The notes beneath the pieces were generated by a model. The model was not told where the DNA came from, did not search any database, and worked only from the letters and a program-made list of their open reading frames with translations. From NCBI RefSeq assembly GCF_014267175.1, contig NZ_JACMTR010000002.1, positions 5,977,501 through 6,041,500 on the forward strand: a DNA stretch of 64,000 bases, written 5' to 3'. Below are positions 20,016 through 32,404 of this stretch, piece after piece. A program made the position numbers and the translations under genes. Position 1 is the first letter of the stretch. Every line of letters begins with the position of its first letter. The stretch comes from Pseudonocardia sp. C8. Its GTDB lineage: Bacteria > Actinomycetota > Actinomycetes > Mycobacteriales > Pseudonocardiaceae.

Positions 20016-22448
20016 GTGGGAGATCCCTCGCTGACCCTGGTCGCACGCCTTGCCTCCGCGGCCGTCGACGCCCGCCGCGGCGTGATCCGGCTGCACCCCG
20101 AGGTGCTCGCCGGGCTCGGCCTGCGTTCCTGGGACGCGGTCACCCTCACCGGAGCCCGGGTGACGGCCGCGCTCGCCGTGGCCGGGGACGCCGGCACCCC
20201 GCACGGACAGGCCCGGCTCGACGACGTGACCCTGTCCAACACCGGGCTGACCGACGGTGCTCCGGTGGTCGTCGCGCCGGCGGCGGTGTCCCCGGCCCGC
20301 GAGGTGCGGCTGCTCGGCTCCCGGCTCGCGACGGCGTCGGTCACGCCCGCGACGCTGCGGCTCGCGCTGATGGGCAAGGTCCTGGTCCGTGGGGACGCGG
20401 TGTCGCTGCTGCCGCAGGACATCGCACCGCCGCCGGGCGCGGACGTCCACTCGGCGCGGCGCGCCCTGGCCGCCGCCGTCGGCGGGGCGTGGACGTCCGA
20501 GCTGCTGACCGTCGCGGTCGCCGACCCGAACGGCGTCCCGGTCGTCGTGCAGCCGTCGACGGTCGTCGGCTGGCAGGGCGGTGCGGACACCGGGTCGGTC
20601 CTGGTCAGCCGGACGGCCGGTGGGCCCGGTCCCACCGGCGCCCCGGGCGCCCCCGGCCCGGCCGGCATCGTGGGCGCCCCGGGCTCCCCAGGCTCGGCCG
20701 GCATCGTGGGCACGCCGGGCGGCGGGACACCGGCCGGTGGCGTTCCGGCCGACGGCGCACGGGCTCCCGGCTCTGCCCGATCCGGCGCCGGCAGTGCACC
20801 CCCGGCTGCCGCGGGCCCGGCCGCCGCCGGCCCCGGGACGCCCGGGGCCACTCCCGCCGCGACCGACCCGCCGATCGCCCTCGACGACCTGGCCGCCAAC
20901 GAAACGGTCGCCCGCAGGCTCGTCGACTGGCTGGAGCTGATGTTCCGCCGCCCCGAGCTGCTCACCCGGCTCGGTGGCAGCGCGCGGCTCGGCGTGCTCG
21001 TCACCGGGCCCGAGGGGGCCGGCAAGGCGACCCTGGTGCGCAGCGCCGCCGCCGCGGTCGGGGCGCGCTGCGTGGAGCTGGTGGCGCCGGGCGTCGCCGC
21101 CGTGGAACCCGCGGCCGCCGCCGAGCGGGTCCGGGCCGCGATCGCCGACGCCCGCAGCACGCCGGACGACCCGGCCGTCCTCCTGGTGCACGACGCGGAC
21201 GCCCTGCTGCCGGCGTCGAACCCGCCCCCGCTGGCGACCCTGGTGCTCGACGAGCTGCGCGCGGCGACCGCGCCCGGCGGGCCCGCGCTCGTCGTCACCA
21301 GCGCCGAGCCGGAGGGGCTCGACCCGCGGCTGCGTGCCCCCGATCTCGTGGACCGCGAGCTCGCCGTCCCGTTGCCGGACACGGCGACCCGGCGTGCGCT
21401 GCTCGAACGGCTGCTGTCCGGCGTCCCGCGGGCCGGCGACGTCGACCTCGCGGCGATCGCGGCCCGCACGCCGGGGTTCGTGGTGGCCGACCTGGCAGCG
21501 GTCCGCCGGGAGGCCGCGATCGCGGCCGCGCTGCGGGGCGGGAGCGACCCCGGGAGCGAGGAGCTCCGCCAGCAGGACCTGCTCGACGCCGTGGGCTCGG
21601 TCCGCCCGATCTCGCTGTCCGGTGGCGGGACGCTGAGCGCGGGCGGCCTCACCCTGGACGACGTCGGCGACATGACCGAGGTCAAGCAGTCCCTCACCGA
21701 GGCGGTGCTGTGGCCGCTGCGGCACCCGGACTCGTTCGCCCGGCTCGGTGTGGACGCCCCGCGCGGCGTGCTGCTCTACGGCCCGCCCGGCGGTGGCAAG
21801 ACGTTCCTGCTGCGGGCGCTGGCCGGGTCCGGCGACCTCAACGTGTTCGCGGTGAAGGGCGCCGAGCTGCTCGACAAGTACGTCGGCGAGTCCGAGCGTG
21901 CGGTGCGCGAGCTGTTCCGGCGGGCCGCCGAGGCCGCGCCCGCGCTGATCTTCCTGGACGAGGTCGACGCGCTCGCCCCGCGCCGCGGCGGCTCGACCGA
22001 CGCCGGTGTCGCGGACCGCGTCGTCGCCGCGCTCCTCACCGAGCTCGACGGCGCGACCCCGCTGCGGGAGGTGGTCGTCGTGGGTGCCACCAACCGGCCG
22101 GAGCTGATCGACCCGGCGCTGCTGCGGCCGGGCCGGCTGGAGCGGCTGGTGTTCGTCCCGCCCCCGGACGCCGAGGCCCGTGCCGACATCCTGCGCGCGG
22201 CCGGCCGGGACGTCCCGCTGGCCGGTGACGTCGACCTGGACGCGCTCGCGTCCGACCTGGAGGGCTACTCGGCCGCGGACTGCGCGGCGCTGCTGCGCGA
22301 GGCCGCGCTGACCGCGATGCGGGAGTCCCTCGAGGCGGGCGAGGTGACGGCCGCGCACATCGTGACCGCCCGCGCGGCGGTCCGCCCGTCGCTGGACCCG
22401 GTGCAGGTCGCCGAGCTGGAGGAGTACGCGCGGCGCCGCAGTGCCTGA
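20016..22448 (+). CDS. CDC48/VAT-family AAA ATPase (Rv0435c-like)
   Basis: 810 residues. The N-domain is a double-psi-barrel-like region (LTLVARLASAAVDARRGVIRLHP). A Gly/Ala/Pro-rich linker (about 205-285) precedes two AAA modules. The first has a weakened Walker A (GPEGAGKAT instead of GKT/S). The second is canonical, with GPPGGGKT, FLDEVDAL and the second region of homology GATNRPELIDPALLRPGR. Such proteins unfold or remodel substrates, often feeding proteases; here the second ring is probably the active motor. GTG at 20016 chosen; GTG at 20007 also fits. Confidence 0.9.
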   Translation: MGDPSLTLVARLASAAVDARRGVIRLHPEVLAGLGLRSWDAVTLTGARVTAALAVAGDAGTPHGQARLDDVTLSNTGLTDGAPVVVAPAAVSPAREVRLLGSRLATASVTPATLRLALMGKVLVRGDAVSLLPQDIAPPPGADVHSARRALAAAVGGAWTSELLTVAVADPNGVPVVVQPSTVVGWQGGADTGSVLVSRTAGGPGPTGAPGAPGPAGIVGAPGSPGSAGIVGTPGGGTPAGGVPADGARAPGSARSGAGSAPPAAAGPAAAGPGTPGATPAATDPPIALDDLAANETVARRLVDWLELMFRRPELLTRLGGSARLGVLVTGPEGAGKATLVRSAAAAVGARCVELVAPGVAAVEPAAAAERVRAAIADARSTPDDPAVLLVHDADALLPASNPPPLATLVLDELRAATAPGGPALVVTSAEPEGLDPRLRAPDLVDRELAVPLPDTATRRALLERLLSGVPRAGDVDLAAIAARTPGFVVADLAAVRREAAIAAALRGGSDPGSEELRQQDLLDAVGSVRPISLSGGGTLSAGGLTLDDVGDMTEVKQSLTEAVLWPLRHPDSFARLGVDAPRGVLLYGPPGGGKTFLLRALAGSGDLNVFAVKGAELLDKYVGESERAVRELFRRAAEAAPALIFLDEVDALAPRRGGSTDAGVADRVVAALLTELDGATPLREVVVVGATNRPELIDPALLRPGRLERLVFVPPPDAEARADILRAAGRDVPLAGDVDLDALASDLEGYSAADCAALLREAALTAMRESLEAGEVTAAHIVTARAAVRPSLDPVQVAELEEYARRRSA

Positions 22449-22460
22449 GGAGTCCACCGG

Positions 22461-22506
22461 CGGACACACGACGGCCCCGGACGGAACCCGTCCGGGGCCG
22501 TGTCCG
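22461..22506. terminator. Bidirectional terminator hairpin
   Basis: 14-bp perfect inner stem (22471-22484 with 22488-22501), extended by a further GGAC/GTCC pairing. Lies between convergent genes, 13 nt after the ATPase stop. Confidence 0.75.
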
Positions 22507-22529
22507 CGCGCCGGGGAGCGGAGTCGGTG

Positions 22530-23378
22530 TCAGGCCGCCGAGAAGTCCTTCGTGACGATCACGATCACGCCCGGGGTGGCGTCCTGGATGCCCGGGAAGC
22601 GGGGCTCGACGCGCATGCCGAACTTCTTCCCGATCTCCTCCGCGGCCGCCTTCTCACCCGAGCCCTCGCGGTAGTAGACGGTCGTGGTCGGGACGACACC
22701 CTGGGAGTAGTTCTGCACCTGCGAGACGTCCCAGCCGTTGGTGCGGAACTTGCCGGCGGCCTTCTCGGCGAGTCCGCGGATCGTCGAGTTGTTGTAGATC
22801 CGGACGGCCGGGCGGGCCGTGGCCTTGGACCCCTCGGCGGCCGCGACGCCCCCGGAGCCGGGGGGCGGGGGCGGCGGTGCGACGGCCGGCCCGACGCCGT
22901 CGTAACCGGGCGACCCCGGGGTGCCGGGCGCGCCCGGGGTGAACGGCGAGGTGCCCGCGCCGGGGGTACCGGGCGCACCGGGCGTGCCCGGCGCTCCGGG
23001 GGTGCCGGGAGCACCGGGGGTGCCGGGCGCGCCAGGGGTCCCGGGGGCAGGTGCGCCGGGTGCGCCGGGCGTGCCGGGAGCCGGTGCTCCGGGAGCGCCG
23101 GGTGCGCCGGGCGTGCCGGGAGCCGGTGCTCCGGGAGCGCCGGGGGCGGGTGCTCCGGGAGCGCCGGGTGTTCCGGGCGCGGGGGCGCCGGGTGCGGGCG
23201 CACCGTCCGGTGCGGGCGAGGTCTCGGAGGTCGCCGACGGCGGCGCCGCCTGCGGGCTCTCCTGGCCTCCGCCGCCGAGCCCGGCCAGGCCGACGATGCC
23301 GGCGACCGCACCGACGCCGATCAGGGCGATGCCGGCGATCTTCAGGGGCGAGCGTCCGCCCGACGCGGGTGCGGTCAT
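22530..23378 (-). CDS. LytR_C-domain membrane-anchored protein with collagen-like repeats
   Basis: 282 residues. One N-terminal membrane anchor (about 11-35), then roughly 95 residues of Gly-Ala/Thr-Pro triplets. The C-terminal LytR_C domain (about 190-282, [21 protein letters not shown]) follows. ATG at 23378 with GGAGGTCAGG in front. The folded domain would sit outside the membrane on a stalk. Position next to DUF3263 and def matches mycobacterial Rv0431. Role presumably in cell wall biology; unknown in detail. Confidence 0.85.
   Translation of the reverse strand: MTAPASGGRSPLKIAGIALIGVGAVAGIVGLAGLGGGGQESPQAAPPSATSETSPAPDGAPAPGAPAPGTPGAPGAPAPGAPGAPAPGTPGAPGAPGAPAPGTPGAPGAPAPGTPGAPGTPGAPGTPGAPGTPGAPGTPGAGTSPFTPGAPGTPGSPGYDGVGPAVAPPPPPPGSGGVAAAEGSKATARPAVRIYNNSTIRGLAEKAAGKFRTNGWDVSQVQNYSQGVVPTTTVYYREGSGEKAAAEEIGKKFGMRVEPRFPGIQDATPGVIVIVTKDFSAA
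22918..23206 (-). repeat. Collagen-like Gly-X-Pro coding repeat
   Basis: Imperfect 9- to 18-nt units encode GAP, GTP and GAPAP tracts in the LytR_C protein. The pattern is irregular, with internal near-identical blocks, as expected from slippage. Confidence 0.8.
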
Positions 23379-23429
23379 CCTGACCTCCGATAGGGGCTCG
23401 AGCTGCGGCTCACGGCTGTCGTCCGTCGC

Positions 23430-23747
23430 TCAGGGCTCGAGGCCCAGCCGGCGGGCGGCACGGGTGCGCTGCCGGCTGGAGCGCAGCCGGCGCAGGCGCT
23501 TGACCAGCAACGGGTCGACGGCCAGCGCCTCCGGCTTGTCGACGAGCGCGTTCAGCACCTGGTAGTAGCGGGTGGCGGACATGTCGAACAGCTCGCGGAT
23601 CGCCTGCTCCTTGGCGCCCGCGTACTTCCACCACTGGGCCTCGAACGCGAGGATCTCGCGCTCCCGGCGGTCGAGCTCGCGCGAGGGAGCGGCAGAGCGC
23701 CGGTGCGCTCCGCGGCTTTCCGACAGGGACCCAGCGGACTCCATCAC
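23430..23747 (-). CDS. DUF3263 protein
   Basis: 105 residues. The conserved block [38 protein letters not shown], a helix-turn-helix-like segment, identifies the family. The rest is basic. Probably DNA-binding by its shape and charge, but no function is established that I know of. 51 nt upstream of the LytR_C gene on the same strand, so likely co-transcribed. Confidence 0.85.
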   Translation of the reverse strand: MMESAGSLSESRGAHRRSAAPSRELDRREREILAFEAQWWKYAGAKEQAIRELFDMSATRYYQVLNALVDKPEALAVDPLLVKRLRRLRSSRQRTRAARRLGLEP

Positions 23748-23949
23748 GCTCCTCGAGCGGCCGACGAACTCAGGTGGTGGCGGCCCGTGCGCGGGACGGC
23801 ACCACCTGCGAATGACACGCCTGTCATTCGCGGCACGGATTCAACCACACAGGACCGACAGGAACCGGTCGCGACGCGCCCCGGGGCGCGAAACCGCCCG
23901 GACGGGTCCGGCGGCGGGAGCGGGTGGGTGCTGACCGTACCCTGCGACG

Positions 23950-24534
23950 GTGACCGTTCTGCGCATCCGCATGGTCGGCGATCCCGTGCTGCACCGGCCC
24001 ACCCGGCCCGTCGAGCAGGTGGACGACGAGCTCAGGACGCTCGTCGCGGACATGTTCGAGACGATGGCGGCCGCGCACGGCGTCGGCCTGGCGGCGAACC
24101 AGGTCGGTGTCGACCTGCGGCTGTTCGTCTACGACTGCCCCGACGAGGAGACCCGCACGATGCGCCGCGGGCACGTCCTCAACCCGGTGCTGGAGACCAG
24201 CGAGCGCCCCGAGATCATGCCGGACCCGGACGACGACCTGGAGGGCTGCCTCTCGGTCCCGGGTGAGAGCTTCGCGACCGGGCGCGCCGAGTGGGCCCGG
24301 GTCACCGGGACCGACCTGGACGGGAACCCGGTCGACGTCGAGGGCAAGGGTTTCTTCGCCCGGTGCCTGCAGCACGAGACCGACCACCTCGACGGCCACC
24401 TGTACCTGGACCGGCTGATGGGCCGGAACCAGCGGGCGGCCCGCAAGATGCTCAAACGCAACGGCTGGGGCAACCCGGACGACTCGTGGGACCCGTCCGC
24501 GCTGCTGGCGGAGGACGTCCCCCGGCAGGGCTGA
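23950..24534 (+). CDS. def: Peptide deformylase
   Basis: 194 residues. All three catalytic motifs are present: [18 protein letters not shown] (metal ligand Cys) and HETDH (two metal His and the Glu). Removes the formyl group from nascent proteins. GTG at 23950, divergent from the DUF3263 gene across a 200-nt promoter region. Confidence 0.96.
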   Translation: MTVLRIRMVGDPVLHRPTRPVEQVDDELRTLVADMFETMAAAHGVGLAANQVGVDLRLFVYDCPDEETRTMRRGHVLNPVLETSERPEIMPDPDDDLEGCLSVPGESFATGRAEWARVTGTDLDGNPVDVEGKGFFARCLQHETDHLDGHLYLDRLMGRNQRAARKMLKRNGWGNPDDSWDPSALLAEDVPRQG

Positions 24535-24539
24535 CGCCT

Positions 24540-24581
24540 CGTGAGTGGTGACGCGGGCCCTGGCCCACGTCACCACTCACG
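24540..24581. terminator. Palindromic terminator, repeat family copy A
   Basis: 14-bp perfect arms (24540-24553 with 24568-24581) between convergent def and the oxidoreductase gene. The ends CGTGAGTGGT and ACCACTCACGGGCGC recur at 46505-46555, so it also belongs to a dispersed repeat. Confidence 0.8.
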
Positions 24582-24587
24582 GGCGCG

Positions 24588-26814
<2,227 letters not shown>

Positions 26815-26901
26815 GCACCGGGCGGACCGGCCCGGTGCCGGGGAACCGGGTTACCGTCGTCGGTGCAGGACGTCGCCGGTGCACGAGGCGCCGGCGATCA
26901 G

Positions 26902-27003
26902 GACGCGGGAGCTCGCGGGGCGAGCGGGCTGAGAGGGCGGCTGGTGTCCGGACGGACCACCGCCGCCGACCGCGGGACCGGCCGGGTAATGCCGGCCAGG
27001 GAG
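26902..27003 (+). promoter_or_regulatory. TPP riboswitch upstream of thiD
   Basis: Second THI element with GCTGAGAGGG, GACCGCGGGACC, GGCCGGGTAATGCCGGCC and CAGGGAGG. The variable stem is longer than in the thiC copy. It lies in the 198-nt gap between thiC and thiD, so each gene is regulated separately. Confidence 0.95.
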
Positions 27004-27012
27004 GACCGGGCC

Positions 27013-27879
27013 ATGGAACCCACCGTCGGCACCACCCCGCCGCGCGTCATGACGATCGCCGGCACCGACTCGGGCGGCGGCGCCGGGATCGCCGCCGACC
27101 TGCGCGCGTTCGCCGCCTGCGGGGTGCACGGCTGCCTCGCGGTCTGCGCGGTCACCGTGCAGAACTCGGTCGGCGTCACCGGCGTCCACACGATCCCGAC
27201 CGGGACGATCACGGGGCAGATCGCCTCGGTCGCGTCCGACATCGGGCTGCAGGCCGCCAAGACCGGCATGCTGGCCAACGCCGAGATCATCGAGGCGGTC
27301 GCGTCGGCGTTCGACGAGAACGGGATCGGTGCCGGGCACGCCACCCCGCTCGTCGTCGACCCGGTCGCGGCGTCCATGCACGGCGACCCGCTGCTCGCCG
27401 CCGAGGCCCTGGACGCGTACCGGCACGTCCTGTTCCCGCGGGCCACCCTGGTCACCCCGAACCTGGACGAGATCCGGCTGCTGGTCGAGCACGACGTCCA
27501 CGACCGGGACGGCCAGTACGCGGCGGCGAAGGCGCTGCACGCCCTCGGGCCGCGGGCCGTGCTGGTCAAGGGCGGCCACCTCGCCGGTGACCGGGACGGC
27601 TGCCTCGACCTCCTCTTCGACGGCGAGTCCTTCGTGGAGCTCCCCGGTCCGCGCTTCGACACCGGGAACACCCACGGCGGCGGGGACTCCCTGGCGGCCG
27701 CGACCGCGTCCGGGCTGGCCCGCGGGCTGTCCGTCGAGGGCGCGGTCCGGTTCGGCAAGCGCTACATCGTCGAGGCCGTCCGGCACTCCTACCCGCTGGG
27801 CGCGGGACACGGCCCGGTCTCTCCACTGTGGGCGATCCGGCCGTGGTGGGACGACCCCGCGGCGAGCGCCGGCAGGTAA
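27013..27879 (+). CDS. thiD: Hydroxymethylpyrimidine/phosphomethylpyrimidine kinase
   Basis: 288 residues. Ribokinase fold: TIAGTDSGGGAGIAADLRAF at the N-terminus, VVDPV(A) and LVTPNLDE in the middle, and THGGGDSLAAA at the nucleotide-binding turn. Phosphorylates HMP and HMP-P. The turn reads GGGD where E. coli ThiD has GTGC; Asp there is usual in ribokinases. ATG at 27013 right after the riboswitch. Confidence 0.95.
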   Translation: MEPTVGTTPPRVMTIAGTDSGGGAGIAADLRAFAACGVHGCLAVCAVTVQNSVGVTGVHTIPTGTITGQIASVASDIGLQAAKTGMLANAEIIEAVASAFDENGIGAGHATPLVVDPVAASMHGDPLLAAEALDAYRHVLFPRATLVTPNLDEIRLLVEHDVHDRDGQYAAAKALHALGPRAVLVKGGHLAGDRDGCLDLLFDGESFVELPGPRFDTGNTHGGGDSLAAATASGLARGLSVEGAVRFGKRYIVEAVRHSYPLGAGHGPVSPLWAIRPWWDDPAASAGR

Positions 27880-27953
27880 GGGTGCCCTGACCTGCGGATC
27901 CGCCATCGTGTGGATCTCGCCGACACCGGTGCGCGCGTATACGCTCGCGCTCG

Positions 27954-30220
27954 ATGAGCATCTTGGGCACGCGCGTCGTCCGCACGGAGGATCCGGTCTT
28001 CCTCACGCGCGGCGCGACCTACACCGACGACCTGATCGACGAACGGCTGACCGGAGCGTTGCACCTGACGCTCGTCCGCTCGCCGCTGGCCCACGCGGAG
28101 ATCACCTCGATCGACACCTCGGCGGCGCTCGAGTCGCCCGGCGTCGTCGCGGTGGTCACCGGCGCCGACCTCGACATCGCCCCGGCGCTGCTGTTCCCCG
28201 GGGCGAACAAGGCGATGACCCGCCCCTTCCTCGCCACCGACCGGGTCCGGTTCGTCGGCGAGCCGGTCGCGGCGGTGCTGACCGAGGAGTTCTACCAGGG
28301 CGAGGACGCCGCCGAGCTGGTCGACGTCGAGTACGAGCCGCTGCAGGCGGTGATCGACCCGCTGGCGGCGGCCCGCGACGAGGTCCTGCTCTTCGACGAG
28401 GCCGGCACCAACACGGCGGCCGCGTACGGCTACGACACGGAGCCGGCCGCGGACTTCTTCGACGACTGCGAGGTCGTCGTCACCCAGGACCTGGTCAACC
28501 AGCGGCTCGCCGCCGCCCCGCTGGAGACCCGCGCCGCGAGCGCGTTCTGGGAAGGGGACCGGGTCACGATCTACCTGTCCAACCAGAACGCCCAGGGCGG
28601 CCGCGACGAGATCGCCGGCTGGCTGGGCATGGACAAGGAGAACGTGCGGGTCGTCCTGCCCGACGTCGGCGGCGGTTTCGGCGCGAAGATCGGCTCCGAC
28701 CCGGAGTTCGCGCTGGTGGCCTGGCTCGCCCGCCGGCAGGGCCGCCCGGTCCGCTGGAACGAGTCCCGCTCGGAGAACATGACCGGGATGGTGCAGGGCC
28801 GCGCCCAGCGCCAGACCGTCACCATCGGCGGCACCCGTGACGGCAGGGTGACCCACTACCGGCTCGACGTCACCCAGGACCTCGGCGCCTACCCGCGGCT
28901 GGGGACCTTCCTGCCGATGTTCACCCGGATGATGGCGCCCGGCACCTACGACATCGAGCACGTCGAGTCGCGGGCCCGCGCCGTCGTCACCAACACCACC
29001 TCGGTCGCCGCCTACCGCGGCGCCGGGCGGCCGGAGGCGACCGCGGCGATCGAGCGGGCGATGGACCTGTTCGCCGCCGAGATCGGCAAGGACCCGGCCG
29101 AGGTGCGCAAGCTCAACGTCGTCGCGCCGGACAAGTTCCCGTTCAAGACCAAGGGCGGCGTCGAGTACGACTCCGGCGAGTACGCCAAGGCGATCGACCT
29201 GGCGCTCACCGAGGCCGGCTACGAGCAGCTGCGTGCCGAGCAGAGGGCGCGCCGCGAGCGCGGCGACGTCCGCCAGCTCGGCGTCGGCGTCTCGTCCTAC
29301 GTGGAGATCACCGGCGGTGGCGCGTTCGCCGAGGACGCCTCGGTCGAGGTGCACGCCGACGGCTCGGTGACCGTGCTGACCGGCACCTCCCCGCACGGGC
29401 AGGGGCACGCGACGGCCTGGGCGATGCTGGCCTCCGACCAGCTCGGCGTGCCGATCGAGAAGATCACCGTCAAGCACGGCGACACCGACCTGGTGCCGCG
29501 CGGCGGCGGCACGATGGGCTCGCGGAGCCTGCAGACCGGTGGCGTCGCGGTGCACCAGGCCTCTGCCGAGCTGATCGACCTGGCCAAGCAGCGGGCCGCG
29601 GACCTGCTCGAGGCGAGCGTCGAGGACCTGGAGCTCGATCCCTCGAACGCGGCGATCACCGTCCGCGGCGTCCCGTCGGCGAAGTCGGTCACGCTGGCCG
29701 AGCTCGCCGCGCAGGAACCGCTCAAGGTCGACACCACCTGGGACGGCAAGAAGCCCACATTCCCGTTCGGCGCGCACGTCTGCGTCGTCGAGGTCGACAC
29801 CGAGTCCGGGAAGGTCACCGTCGAGCGGATCGTCGCGGTCGACGACGCCGGCCCGGTCCTCAACCCGCTGCTGTGCGACGGCCAGCGGCACGGCGGCATC
29901 GCCCAGGGCATCGCGCAGGCGCTGCTGGAGGAGGTGCTCTTCGACGAGGAGGGCCAGCCGCTCACCGGCACGTTCGCCGACTACGGCATCCCCTCGGCGG
30001 CCGAGCTCCCGAGCTTCGACCTCGTCGAGATGACCACGCCGACGCCGATCAACCCCATGGGGTACAAGGGCATCGGCGAGGCCGGGACGATCGGGTCCAC
30101 CCCCGCCACCCAGAGCGCCGTCATCGACGCCCTGTCCCACCTCGGCATCACGCACATCGACATGCCCCTGACCCCGCTGCGGGTCTGGGAGGCCATCCAC
30201 GCCGCTTCGGAGGCGAGCAC

Positions 30221-30224
<4 letters not shown>
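27954..30224 (+). CDS. Molybdenum hydroxylase large subunit (form II CoxL-like)
   Basis: 756 residues. Molybdopterin-binding motifs VGGGFGAK (about 237) and the C-terminal catalytic Glu in GEAGTIGSTPA (about 710). The active-site loop is AYRGAGR (about 352), the form II signature, not the AYXCSFR of true CO dehydrogenases, so the substrate is probably an aldehyde, purine or N-heterocycle. First of an L-S-M operon with 4-nt overlaps. ATG at 27954. Confidence 0.9.
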
Positions 30225-30765
<541 letters not shown>

Positions 30766-30769
<4 letters not shown>

Positions 30770-31590
30770 TCCCGCTCGCGTTCGACTACGCCCGCCCGGA
30801 CACCCTCGACGACGCCATCGCGCTGCTCGCCGAGAAGGGCGAGGACGCCAGCGTCCTCGCCGGCGGGCACTCGCTGATCCCGGTCATGAAGGTCCGGCTC
30901 GGGGCACCCGAGTTCCTGATCGACATCGGGCGGCTGTCCGAGCTCAGCTACATCACGCTCGACGAGGCCGCGGGCGAGGTCGCCATCGGGGCCGGGACCA
31001 AGCACCGCGACCTGGTGAGCTCCGAGGTCCTGGCGGCCGAGGTGCCGCTGCTGCCGGCGGTGGCCCGCACCGTCGGGGACCCGCAGATCCGGGCCCGCGG
31101 CACCCTGGGCGGGACCCTCGCGCACGCCGACCCGGCCGCCGACCTGCCCGCCGCGGTGCTCGCCCTGGACGGCACGGTCGTCCTGCAGGGCCCGCGGGGG
31201 CGCCGCTCGGTGCCGGTCGGCGAGTTCTACACCGGTGTGTTCACCACGGTCCGCGAGCCGGACGAGCTGATCGTCGAGATCCGGATCCCGCGGTGCGGGG
31301 ACCAGGGCTGGGCGTACGAGAAGTTCACCCGGCGCTCCAACGACTGGGCGATCGTGGCCGTCGCGGTGTCCGGTGACCGGGTCGGGCTGGTGAACATGGG
31401 CTCGACGTCGTTGCGGGCCACCGCCACCGAGCAGGCGCTGAAGGACGGCAGGTCGATCGCCGAGGCGGCCGCGCTGGCCGCCGAGGGGACCGAGCCGCCC
31501 GCCGACACGCACGGCACCCCCGCCTACCGCACCCACCTGGCGCAGGTCCTCACCCGCCGGGCCCTGGAGACGGCACGCGGGCAGCGCTGA
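30766..31590 (+). CDS. Molybdenum hydroxylase FAD subunit (CoxM-like)
   Basis: 274 residues. FAD motifs LAGGHSLIPVMKVRL and TLGGTLAHADPAAD, typical of the CoxM/xanthine dehydrogenase FAD domain. ATG at 30766 overlaps the small-subunit stop by 4 nt. Completes the L-S-M trimer. Confidence 0.93.
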
Positions 31591-31628
31591 TCCCGGGGCG
31601 GCGCCGACCCCACGGGTCGGCGCGCGCC

Positions 31629-31667
31629 CGCCCCTTCCCACGAGCGGACCCCTCGTGGGAAGGGGCG
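31629..31667. terminator. Bidirectional hairpin
   Basis: 16-bp stem: CCCCTTCCCACGAG at 31631-31644 and its exact complement at 31652-31665, extended by two outer pairs, with a 7-nt loop. Lies between the convergent CoxM-like and response regulator genes. Confidence 0.8.
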
Positions 31668-31698
31668 CCACGGGGCGATGAGTGCGCCGCTGTGACCG

Positions 31699-32346
31699 TC
31701 AGACGAGGCCGGCCTCCTGGGCGGCGATCGCCGCCTGGGTACGGGAGCGCAGGCCGAGCTTGGCGAGCACCCGGGAGACGTGCGTCTTCGTCGTCGCCTC
31801 GGAGATCACCAGCTCCGCCGACAGCTCCGCATTGGACAGGCCCCGGCCGAGGCCGGCGAGCACGTCGGTCTCCCGTGCGGTGAGCGTCTCCAGGCCCGGC
31901 ACCGACGACGCCCGGGGCGCCCCCGCGTAGCGCGCGATCACCCTCCGGGTGATCTCCGGGGCCAGCACGCCGTCGCCACGGGCGACCGCGCGCACTCCCT
32001 CCTGCAGCCGCACGGCGTCCACCGACTTCAGCAGGAAGCCGGCCGCCCCGGCGGCGAGCGCGCCGTCCACCAGCTCGTCCAGATCGAACGTCGTCAGCAC
32101 CAGGACCTGCGCCGATCCCGCGGCGAGGATCCGGCGGGTCGCCTCGATGCCGTCGATGCCGGGCATCCGGATGTCCATCAGGACGACGTCCGGCCGGTGC
32201 TCGGCGGCCGCGCGCACGGCGGCCAGCCCGTCCCCGGCCTCGGCGACGACCTCGACGTCCGGCGCCCCGCCCAGGATGAGCACCAGCCCGGTCCGCACCG
32301 CGTCCTGGTCGTCGGCCACCACCACCCGCACCCGTTCCACGGTCAC
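31699..32346 (-). CDS. LuxR/NarL-family response regulator
   Basis: 215 residues. Receiver with DDQ acidic pair, phospho-acceptor Asp in VVLMDIRMPG and Lys in FLLKS, then a LuxR HTH (LTARETDVLAGLGRGLSNAELS). GTG at 32346. Its likely sensor kinase is on the same strand at 33472-34713, with the iron-siderophore lipoprotein gene in between, so the three may be one operon. Confidence 0.9.
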   Translation of the reverse strand: MTVERVRVVVADDQDAVRTGLVLILGGAPDVEVVAEAGDGLAAVRAAAEHRPDVVLMDIRMPGIDGIEATRRILAAGSAQVLVLTTFDLDELVDGALAAGAAGFLLKSVDAVRLQEGVRAVARGDGVLAPEITRRVIARYAGAPRASSVPGLETLTARETDVLAGLGRGLSNAELSAELVISEATTKTHVSRVLAKLGLRSRTQAAIAAQEAGLV

Positions 32347-32404
32347 ATCCCAGCACGGCGGCAGCCCGGCCGCGTCCGTCGAAGGATGCAGGGGCGCGCC
32401 TGCC

